A stretch of 64,000 bases of DNA from CAZCVI01 sp964502145. Its GTDB lineage: Bacteria; Acidobacteriota; Aminicenantia; UBA2199. The stretch's first letter is position 1; each line of letters starts with the position of its first letter. This document shows, piece after piece, positions 52,959 through 59,686 of this stretch. The position numbers and the translations under genes were made by a program. The notes beneath the pieces are model-generated. The model worked only from the letters and a program-made list of their open reading frames with translations, searched no databases and was not told where the DNA came from. The DNA is taken from positions 1 to 64,000 of the forward strand of contig CAZCVI010000020.1 in the NCBI GenBank assembly GCA_964502145.1, read 5' to 3'.

Positions 52959-55121
52959 ATGCCGATAAAAGAAACGAAAAAATCGATTGTTACCGCCATG
53001 ACCCGCGATGAACTGCGACAGGTAAATACCTTGTTACGCCGCAAGCTGGTGGAACAGAAAAAATTTCAACAAGAGCGGGAAACGCGGCTGGAATCGGAAT
53101 ATCGTCGGAAATATTTTGCCCTCTTTGATAATATTACGGAACCGGTTTTTATCTACGACGCGATTACATACAAATATTTGCACTGCAATCAAGCGGCTAT
53201 CTCGTTTTATGGCTATACTCGCGAAGAAATCTTGGCTTTGACACCCTTTGAATTACATACTCCGGAGGAATTCGAGAACGTCCGCGAAAATATTGATAAA
53301 CAAACCGAAGAGACTCCCTTAACCTTTACTCACCTGACCAAAGACCGCCAGTACAAAAAAGTGGAGATTAAAATAACAGATGTCTACTTTGAAGGCGCAC
53401 CTGCTTGGATGAGTCTGATCCACGACATCACGGAACGGACGAAAATGGAAGAGGAACTGAACCAGTACAAATTCCGCCTGGAAGAGATGATCAACGAAAG
53501 AACCCTCGAAGTGCTGATCTCCAATAAAAAACTGAAACAAGAAATCGGGGAACGGAAAAAAGCGGAGTTGGCTATCCTGGAAAGTGAAAAAAAATTCAGG
53601 AGCATTATCGAAAAATTCTTGGACGGTGTGGTATTGGTCGATGAAAAAGGCACGATAATTGAATGGAACCAAGCCCAAGAAAAAATTTGTGATGCAAGTC
53701 GTGCCATGGTTTTGGGGGAAAGAATCTGGGATATCCAGTTTAACCACTTACCGGAAATCGAACGAACGGAAAAAACCTTGCAAAAAATCAAGGACGATTG
53801 GGGCGATTATTTAAAAACGGGAAAAAATCCCTTTCCTACGAATCCCTCTGTTGCGAAACTGGTTCATCCAGACGGACGGGTATCTGATATCCAACGATTG
53901 TACTTTACCATTGAAAGGGAGAACGGCAGGATGGTAGCCATCACCACGCGGGATGTGACGGAACAAACAGCGCTGGAAAAACAACTACTCCAAGCCCAGA
54001 AAATGGAAGCGATGGGCACATTGGCGGGTGGTATCGCCCATGATTTTAATAATATCCTGGCCGGTATCATGGGGTATACGGACCTGGCTATTCGCAAAAC
54101 GGATAAAAACGCCCCCACCCAGAAATACCTGGACCAAGTAATGACCGCCACCCGCCGGGCCACGGACCTGGTCAAACAGATATTAACGTTCAGCCGCCCG
54201 GATAAGAAAGAAAAGGAACCGCTACGGGTCAGTGCCATTTTAAATGAAGCACTGAAACTGGTGCGCTCTTCACTGCCCACCACGATCTCCATCGTGGCCA
54301 AAATCGACGCGGAAAATACCTTTGTTTTTGCCGACCCCACCCAGATACACCAGGTCATCATGAATCTCTGTACCAATGCCAGCCATGCCATGAAAGAAAA
54401 AGGTGGCGTGTTGGAAGTGCGGTTAAAAGAAGAGATTATTGAGGATGGGATTTATAAAGAGCTAAAGCCCGGTCCCCATTTAAGATTGACGGTCAGTGAT
54501 ACGGGCTACGGGATTAAAGCGGAACTGTTGGATAAAATTTTCGAACCTTTTTTTACCACCAAGGGACCCAATGAGGGCACGGGTATGGGTTTGGCCGTGG
54601 TTCATGGGATTGTAAAAAATCACCACGGTAATATTTCGGTTTACAGTGTCGAAGGTCAGGGCACCAGTTTTTCTATTCTGTTACCCGTGGCGCTGAACGT
54701 CATCCACAAAGAAAAAAACCGGGTAGAAGCCATTCCCGGTGGTAATGAACGGATATTGATGGTAGAAGACGATGCCCGGTTGGCGGAAGTACAAAAAACA
54801 CTGCTGGAAGAACTGGGGTACCGGGTGACTGCCATGACCAGTAGTGTGGAAGCACTGGAAATATTTAAAAAACTGTACGACCGTTTCGACCTGATTGTCA
54901 CGGATTATATGATGCCTAAAATGACGGGGGTCCAGCTCACGCACAATATCCACGCCATTCGACCGGATATACCGGTGATTCTTTGCACGGGGCACCACGA
55001 TATTATCACTCCCCAAAAAGCAAAATTGAACGGGATCATTGAGATTATCCTTAAACCTATTGAACTGGCACTCTTCGCCCAAACTATCCGCCACACCCTG
55101 GAAAAAAAAGTTAGTATGTAA
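52959..55121 (+). CDS. PAS-type hybrid histidine kinase with receiver domain
   Basis: 720-residue cytoplasmic hybrid kinase. An N-terminal coiled coil (about 15-48), PAS1 (about 50-165: ALFDNITEPVFIYDAITYKY, SLIHDITERTKME), a coiled coil (165-205), PAS2 (about 207-335: IIEKFLDGVVLVDEKGTIIE, ITTRDVTEQT). HisKA has His361 in GGIAHDFNNILAGI; HATPase has NLCTNASHAM and GTGMGLAVVHGIV. The receiver at about 595-715 has Asp649 in VTDYMMPKMTG. No membrane segment. The ATG at 52959 is the first in frame after a stop and has no clear ribosome site. No partner regulator gene adjoins it. Confidence 0.93.
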   Translation: MPIKETKKSIVTAMTRDELRQVNTLLRRKLVEQKKFQQERETRLESEYRRKYFALFDNITEPVFIYDAITYKYLHCNQAAISFYGYTREEILALTPFELHTPEEFENVRENIDKQTEETPLTFTHLTKDRQYKKVEIKITDVYFEGAPAWMSLIHDITERTKMEEELNQYKFRLEEMINERTLEVLISNKKLKQEIGERKKAELAILESEKKFRSIIEKFLDGVVLVDEKGTIIEWNQAQEKICDASRAMVLGERIWDIQFNHLPEIERTEKTLQKIKDDWGDYLKTGKNPFPTNPSVAKLVHPDGRVSDIQRLYFTIERENGRMVAITTRDVTEQTALEKQLLQAQKMEAMGTLAGGIAHDFNNILAGIMGYTDLAIRKTDKNAPTQKYLDQVMTATRRATDLVKQILTFSRPDKKEKEPLRVSAILNEALKLVRSSLPTTISIVAKIDAENTFVFADPTQIHQVIMNLCTNASHAMKEKGGVLEVRLKEEIIEDGIYKELKPGPHLRLTVSDTGYGIKAELLDKIFEPFFTTKGPNEGTGMGLAVVHGIVKNHHGNISVYSVEGQGTSFSILLPVALNVIHKEKNRVEAIPGGNERILMVEDDARLAEVQKTLLEELGYRVTAMTSSVEALEIFKKLYDRFDLIVTDYMMPKMTGVQLTHNIHAIRPDIPVILCTGHHDIITPQKAKLNGIIEIILKPIELALFAQTIRHTLEKKVSM

Positions 55122-55730
55122 GGAAGCGCACCTGCCAACGGATTAGTACACCATGGAAACTTTGGAATCTCAGTTTCTTGGAACCGGTTTAATCTCTCCC
55201 ATCTGATGACTAAAAAGTCACCTATAAGCATAAATGTCTCAATGGCCTGGTTATAGAATGACCAGAGAGTAAAAAAGATCCATCATTCCAGTTGGTTTAT
55301 GAGCAGAGAGAAAAAAAAATTCAGCCAACCGGGTTGGTTTGTGACCAGAGCACAAAAAAAATACAACTTCCGGTTTTTTATCTCTCGATTCTACAAAAAA
55401 TACTGAACCGAGGGGTTTGGATGGTGAACGGTGGGTTAATATGGTGACGGTTGAGTAAAATATGGTGAACGGAGAGGTTAAAAGCTGAACGAAGGGGTAA
55501 ATATGGTGACGCTTCAATCAAATATGGTGAACAGTCAATTAATAATTCCGACTTAGAGCTTCCAACGGTGAAAGCTCCAAAATTTTACCACTATTTTTAC
55601 CAAATTAGAGTCAAATGTGCGCAACGAAGCACATTTTTTGCGTGTAATTGTAAACGTGGCCGCTTGCCGCATTAATAATTGGCGAAAATTAATACTCGGA
55701 TACGATTTCTGGCGAGTTTTCTGGTAGAGT
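55122..55730. repeat. Non-coding region with 41-bp then 20/21-bp degenerate repeats
   Basis: No gene supported over 609 bp. Units starting with CC-GGTTGGTTTATGACCAGAG... and ending in A-runs begin at 55247, 55289, 55330 and 55371 (spacing 42, 41, 41). From about 55401, units like ATGGTGAACGGAGAGGTTAA recur every 20-21 bp to about 55542, seven in all and degenerate. The region ends with the hairpin AAATGTGC/GCACATTT plus T-run. Confidence 0.75.
55613..55639 (+). terminator. Hairpin with T-run
   Basis: AAATGTGC (55613-55620), 8-nt loop, GCACATTT (55629-55636), T-run to 55639. It lies about 490 bp after the kinase stop, so it may belong to a non-coding transcript of the repeat region. Confidence 0.6.
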
Positions 55731-56435
55731 CTAGGCTGCCTTTCCTATATGTTTAATCAATTCTGGCAGTAATCCGATATGTTCCAGCTCGTGGTAATTC
55801 TTATGCAACAGTTCCGTTTCGTCTACTTGTTCGTGTTCCCAGCATAGCGGGTAGGGGATAAACACCCCGTGGCCACCGATTTCCAGGACTGGCAGGATAT
55901 CGGATTTTAAGGAATTGCCCACCATCAAGAAAGAGTGGGGGTCAAGATGGTATTTTTTCAGGACATGTTGATAGGTATCCACTGTTTTTTTGCTTAGGAT
56001 TTCAATATGTTTGAAATAGTTGCTCAAACCGGAGCGGGCGATCTTGGATTCCTGGTCGAAAATATCGCCCTTGGTGATCAAAATTAAGGAATAGGATTGC
56101 GCCAGTAGGGGAATGGTGTCGCGGACATGTTCCAACAGTTCCACCGGCGCTTTTACCATATCGCGGGCCAACTGGATGATTTCTTGAATACGATTACCGT
56201 TGATGCGTCCCCCGGTTAATTCAATGGCTGTCTCAATCATGGATAGGGTAAACCCTTTGATACCGTAACCGAAATATTGCAGGTTGCGCATCTCCGTTTC
56301 AAAGAGTCGCTTTTTTATTCCATCCGTGCTATCGTACTCTGCCAGAAGGGTTTCAAATTTTTCGTGGGTCATATGGAAAATGGTTTCATTGTGCCACAGC
56401 GTGTCGTCGGCGTCGAAGGCAATGTGTTCAATCAT
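55731..56435 (-). CDS. HAD-superfamily hydrolase
   Basis: 234-residue soluble phosphatase-like protein. Motif I FDADDTLWHNE has the nucleophile Asp at about residue 7 and general-acid Asp at 9. Motif II is LILITKG (Thr near residue 116). Motif III Lys lies in KKTVDTYQHVLKKY, and motif IV in FLMVGNSLKSDILPVLEIGG has Asp in the SD pair. A helical cap domain (about 15-85) follows motif I. The class resembles YjjG/phosphoglycolate-type C1-cap HADs. Start at the ATG at 56435, where motif I begins; the longer frame adds a basic tail without support. Substrate unknown. Confidence 0.9.
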   Translation of the reverse strand: MIEHIAFDADDTLWHNETIFHMTHEKFETLLAEYDSTDGIKKRLFETEMRNLQYFGYGIKGFTLSMIETAIELTGGRINGNRIQEIIQLARDMVKAPVELLEHVRDTIPLLAQSYSLILITKGDIFDQESKIARSGLSNYFKHIEILSKKTVDTYQHVLKKYHLDPHSFLMVGNSLKSDILPVLEIGGHGVFIPYPLCWEHEQVDETELLHKNYHELEHIGLLPELIKHIGKAA

Positions 56436-56466
56436 GGTCTTTCTCTGTGGGTGGTTTTTTGAATTC

Positions 56467-56949
56467 CTATAACTTATAGTAATCGCAATAATTTTTTTCT
56501 TCCGGGTCATCCGGGTCATTGACGTAGACTTCAAAATCTTTGGTGAGCGTGTAGATTTTCAAAGCGTCCTTGATTTCTTCTCGTAACAGGGCGCGGGCGC
56601 AGCCGCGAATGATAATATCCGTGGCTTCTTCGCCTCGGTCTTCAGTGGACATCTCCTCGTAATAATCGCCCAGCTCTTTTCGTAATTTCTGGGCTGCTGG
56701 CCAGGGGGTATCGTCTTTTTTTGTGAAGGAGTAGTACTTCCAATCCCCCATGCTCCATTTCCCGTATAATTTTTCCGTGGAATCTTCAGCAGCGGTTAAA
56801 AAACACAGTTCTAAACTTCTGTTCCAGGGGTAACAATCTATAGCCAGGGCGCGGATACATTCATCTTTAAAACTTTCTGCGGATTTTTTTAACTCATCAG
56901 CGATTATACTGGTCAGCTCTTTCGAGAAACTATTTCTATCAAATGTCAT
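56467..56949 (-). CDS. DUF4303-like protein
   Basis: 160-residue acidic cytoplasmic protein, 31 bp upstream of the HAD gene and probably on the same transcript. An early helix (SFSKELTSIIADELKKSAES), then strands with CFLTAAEDSTEKLYG and WKYYSF, and a C-terminal helix before FEVYVNDPDDPEEKNYCDYY. The layout fits the DUF4303 group as I recall it, a family seen beside toxins and immunity proteins; the assignment is tentative. No catalytic motif. Confidence 0.5.
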   Translation of the reverse strand: MTFDRNSFSKELTSIIADELKKSAESFKDECIRALAIDCYPWNRSLELCFLTAAEDSTEKLYGKWSMGDWKYYSFTKKDDTPWPAAQKLRKELGDYYEEMSTEDRGEEATDIIIRGCARALLREEIKDALKIYTLTKDFEVYVNDPDDPEEKNYCDYYKL

Positions 56950-57077
56950 TACAGAACTCCTCTATTTCAAAAGTGATTATTTGAGTGATTGGTCAAGTTG
57001 TTTATTATAGTATGAATGGGGTATTTTTGGCAAGTGAATTCAGTATTAATTATATCCGTGGATGAATCGATAGAATA

Positions 57078-57270
57078 TTTGGATTCACCATCATTTTTAA
57101 AAAGCACCACGGATAATCGTGGCAAGCTGGACTTTCTGGACACTCTGGACTTACTGGACAAGCTGGACAAAATTAAAAGATTTTGGAAAGTCCAGTTGGT
57201 CCAGTATGTCCAGCTAGTCCAGTATGTCCAACTAGTCCTGTCTTTCCTGAAATTTGGTGGTGGATTTAGG
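57078..57270. repeat. Nonamer-arm palindromic element, copy D (TGGAC type)
   Basis: Left end TTTGGATTCACCATCA (57078-57093). Left arm of five 9-mers TGGACTTTC, TGGACACTC, TGGACTTAC, TGGACAAGC, TGGACAAAA (57128-57172). Right arm of six, GTCCAGTTG, GTCCAGTAT, GTCCAGCTA, GTCCAGTAT, GTCCAACTA, GTCCTGTCT (57190-57243). Right end AATTTGGTGGTGGATTTAGG (57251-57270). Confidence 0.9.
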
Positions 57271-57276
57271 GAATAC

Positions 57277-57438
57277 CTGGATTCACCGCCAACTTAATGG
57301 GAAGAATGGGAATTATGGGAATGATGGGAATGATGGGATAAACAGAAATATTCCCATTCCTCCCATAATTCTCATAATTCCCATCATTCCCACTTGCTTT
57401 TACGATACTCTCAAAGAATTGGCGGTGGATTTAGGAAT
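57277..57438. repeat. Nonamer-arm palindromic element, copy E (TGGGA type), adjoining copy D
   Basis: Left end TGGATTCACCGCCAACTT (57278-57295). Left arm TGGGAAGAA, TGGGAATTA, TGGGAATGA, TGGGAATGA, TGGGATAAA (57298-57342). Right arm TCCCATTCC, TCCCATAAT, TCTCATAAT, TCCCATCAT, TCCCACTTG (57352-57396). Right end TTGGCGGTGGATTTAGGA (57419-57436). It is head-to-tail with copy D, only 6 bp apart. Together with D it fills most of the 566-bp gap before the SUMF1-like gene. Confidence 0.9.
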
Positions 57439-57448
57439 AATGGGGGCA

Positions 57449-57477
57449 TTGTATTCTTTTTAAATTTCTTGTACAAT
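57449..57477 (+). promoter_or_regulatory. Promoter of the SUMF1-like gene
   Basis: TTGTAT (57449-57454), 17 bp, TACAAT (57472-57477). It starts just after the end of repeat copy E. Confidence 0.6.
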
Positions 57478-57515
57478 TCATAAAGACAAAAAATCATAAA
57501 AAAGGAGGAATAAAA

Positions 57516-58292
57516 ATGACATTACGAGTAATTAAAGCCATTTTACTGTTGGGGGTGGTTGTTTTTAACAGTGGATCTCTGTTTTGCCAGGAAAAAGCGG
57601 AAATGGTACTTATTCCCGCCGGGGAGTTTCTCATGGGCAAAGATCGTTCGGCGGATAAACCCACGGTAGAGAAAAGTTATATTGATAACTATGCCCATAA
57701 AGTATGGATCGATGCATTTTACATGGACAAGTATGAGGTGACCAATGCCCAGTACTACCAATTTTGTCTGGCTACCCGGACACCCTTGCCAGAATTGTGG
57801 GGGATGGGTGCGTTTCATTGCGGCTTGGCATTTCCCGATAACCCCGTGGTGGGAGTGACCTATGGTGATGCCAAAGAATATGCCCGATGGCTGGGCAAAC
57901 GTCTGCCCACCGAGGCGGAATGGGAGTATGCGGCCAGGGGTGGTCTGGTGGGCAAAAACTATCCTTATGGCGATGAATTGGATAACAAGCAAGCCAATTT
58001 CGCCCCGGCTTCAAAAGGAACGCGGATTGTGGGCAGTTACCCGGCCAATGGCTACGGGTTGTTTGACATGGTGGGTAATGTCACGGAATGGGTGGCGGAT
58101 TATTATGACAAGGACTATTATAAAACCGGTCCAGACAAAAATCCCGGCGGGCCCGAAATAGGGAAACAAAGGGTTATCCGTGGTGGTGGATGGCATACGG
58201 GGATTTCTTGTAGCCGGGTCTATTATCGCAACAGCTTGGGCTCTGGCTGGGTGGATTTTAATGTGGGTTTTCGGTGCGCCAAAAATAAATAA
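57516..58292 (+). CDS. Exported SUMF1/formylglycine-generating-enzyme-like protein
   Basis: 258-residue protein with signal peptide (MTLRVIKAILLLGVVVFNSG). FGE-sulfatase (C-type-lectin-like) fold: MVLIPAGEFLMG, FYMDKYEVTNAQYYQFC, NPVVGVTYGDAKEYARWLGKRLPTEAEWEYAARGG, YGLFDMVGNVTEWVADYY, RVIRGGGWHTG and GFRCAKNK are all hallmarks. True FGEs need a Cys pair near the C-terminus; here only scattered Cys are seen (one in GGGWHTGISCSR, one in VGFRCA), so it may be a structural relative rather than an enzyme. No sulfatase gene is in the window. GGAGG precedes the ATG. Confidence 0.88.
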   Translation: MTLRVIKAILLLGVVVFNSGSLFCQEKAEMVLIPAGEFLMGKDRSADKPTVEKSYIDNYAHKVWIDAFYMDKYEVTNAQYYQFCLATRTPLPELWGMGAFHCGLAFPDNPVVGVTYGDAKEYARWLGKRLPTEAEWEYAARGGLVGKNYPYGDELDNKQANFAPASKGTRIVGSYPANGYGLFDMVGNVTEWVADYYDKDYYKTGPDKNPGGPEIGKQRVIRGGGWHTGISCSRVYYRNSLGSGWVDFNVGFRCAKNK

Positions 58293-58340
58293 TCTGGGAA
58301 AGCGGCAAGATACGTCTTTTTTTTTACTTTTTTAATACTT

Positions 58341-58470
58341 CCTGGATGCACCATCACATTCTCGAAGTCTTTTTCGACAAAAGAATTCTGGCTTATCTCC
58401 CATACCTCCCATTCTTCCCATAATTCCCATTTTCCCCGAGGCCTTTAACGTTTTGGTGGTGGATTTAGGA
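58341..58470. repeat. Nonamer-arm element, copy F, one arm degenerate
   Basis: Left end CCTGGATGCACCATCA (58341-58356). The left arm is reduced to CTCGAAGTC-TTTTTCGAC. Right arm TCCCATACC, TCCCATTCT, TCCCATAAT, TCCCATTTT (58399-58434). Right end TTTGGTGGTGGATTTAGG (58453-58470). It lies between the SUMF1-like and glycosylasparaginase genes. Confidence 0.8.
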
Positions 58471-58524
58471 CTTGCATTCATCTTGGCTTTGCGGTACAAT
58501 CCTGTTTTTAAAGGAGGCTATACG

Positions 58525-59583
58525 ATGACAAACAGTATTTCGCGAAGAAGTTTTTTTACCCGAAGTTTGGGTGTGGGTGCCGGGTTGTTTTTTTTCAAAG
58601 GGTTCCAGCTTTTTTCCCAGGGTGGCAGTGTCGGGAAAACACCGATTATTGTGACCGATCATACCAACAATACCGGTATGGAAGCCATGAAAGCGGGTTG
58701 GGAAGTATTGCTAAACGGTGGCAGTGCGCTGGATGCGGTGGAAAAGTCCACCAATATCGTGGAACTGGACCCGGAAGATACCTCGGTAGGGTACGGTGGT
58801 TTACCCAATGAAGAGGGTGTAGTGCAATTGGATTCCTGTGTTATGGACGGGAAAACATACAGCGCTGGAGCAGTGGCAAGCCTGGAAAATATCAAGACGC
58901 CCTGTTCAGTAGCCCGGATCATCATGGAACGGACGGATCATGTATTAATGGTAGGCCCAGGCGCATTGGCGTTTGCCAAAAAATGGGGTTTTAAAGAGGA
59001 GAATCTGTTAACTGAGAAAGCCCGGAAAATCTGGTTGCAATGGAAAGAGAACCTGAGCGAAACGGATGATTGGGGCCCACCGGAACATATGGTCATAAAA
59101 AAAGTGGCTCATGTGCGGGAGCACGTGCCTTTTACTTACGGCACTACCAATCACTTGGCCATAGATAAAAATGGTGACATCGCCGGTATTACTTCCACCA
59201 GTGGCTTGAGTTATAAGATTCCCGGTCGAGTGGGCGATTCACCCATTATTGGCGCTGGGCTTTATGTGGATAATGAAGTGGGTGCAGCAGGTGCAACGGG
59301 CCGGGGCGAGGATGTGATTAAGTCTTGTGCCTCTTATTATATTGTCATGCGTATGCGTGATGGCAGAACCCCGCAACAAGCTTGCGAAGACGCGATGAAA
59401 ATGATTGTGGATAAATATAAAAAGGTCAATCCCAATTATTTCCCCAGCGAGAAATTTATTGCCCTCAATAAAAAAGGCGAGTACGGCTGCGCCTTCCTGA
59501 GTGGCAGTAGAGCAGCAGAAATGACCGTGGCCAACGTGGATGGCATTCGTAAATACACGGGCACCGTGGTGTTTAAAAAATAA
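58525..59583 (+). CDS. Tat-exported N4-(beta-GlcNAc)-L-asparaginase
   Basis: 352-residue Ntn-hydrolase. The N-terminus SISRRSFFTRSLGVGAGLFF is a twin-arginine signal. GWEVLLNGGSALDAVEKSTN, LDPEDTSVGYGGLPNEEGVV and GAVASLENIKTPCSVARI precede the autocleavage site. FTYGTTNHLAID gives the catalytic Thr at about residue 207, the new N-terminus of the beta chain, with GITSTSGLSYKIPGRVGDSP and GAGLYVDNEVGAAGATGRGE closely following. It would split the Asn-GlcNAc link of glycopeptides, fitting host- or biomass-glycan turnover. AAGGAGG precedes the ATG at 58525; the longer frame starts in repeat copy F. Confidence 0.93.
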   Translation: MTNSISRRSFFTRSLGVGAGLFFFKGFQLFSQGGSVGKTPIIVTDHTNNTGMEAMKAGWEVLLNGGSALDAVEKSTNIVELDPEDTSVGYGGLPNEEGVVQLDSCVMDGKTYSAGAVASLENIKTPCSVARIIMERTDHVLMVGPGALAFAKKWGFKEENLLTEKARKIWLQWKENLSETDDWGPPEHMVIKKVAHVREHVPFTYGTTNHLAIDKNGDIAGITSTSGLSYKIPGRVGDSPIIGAGLYVDNEVGAAGATGRGEDVIKSCASYYIVMRMRDGRTPQQACEDAMKMIVDKYKKVNPNYFPSEKFIALNKKGEYGCAFLSGSRAAEMTVANVDGIRKYTGTVVFKK

Positions 59584-59597
59584 TCGGGTGCAGGTGT

Positions 59598-59625
59598 GTA
59601 GAGACGTTGTGCGCAACGTCTCTAC
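59598..59625. repeat. 28-bp palindrome of the GTAGAGACGTTG type
   Basis: GTAGAGACGTTG, TGCG, CAACGTCTCTAC: a 12-bp perfect stem with 4-nt loop, 14 bp after the glycosylasparaginase stop. The same core is a familiar dispersed palindrome in cyanobacteria and some other phyla (from memory). It could also stop transcription, though no T-run follows. Confidence 0.85.
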
Positions 59626-59649
59626 TGACATCCCCCCATTTTTTTACTC

Positions 59650-59678
59650 TTGTAAAACCGCCCAAAAGAATATATAAT
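59650..59678 (+). promoter_or_regulatory. Promoter of the propeller-AraC gene, leaderless geometry
   Basis: TTGTAA (59650-59655), 17 bp, TATAAT (59673-59678), then eight bases to the ATG at 59687. Transcription would start within a few bases of the ATG, and no ribosome site exists. Confidence 0.65.
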
Positions 59679-59686
59679 TGGTTTAT

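Noticed and set aside
55247..55545. Plasmid-type iteron origin
   Set aside because: The repeats resemble iterons in spacing, but no rep gene, DnaA box or AT-rich melting region with partition genes is nearby.
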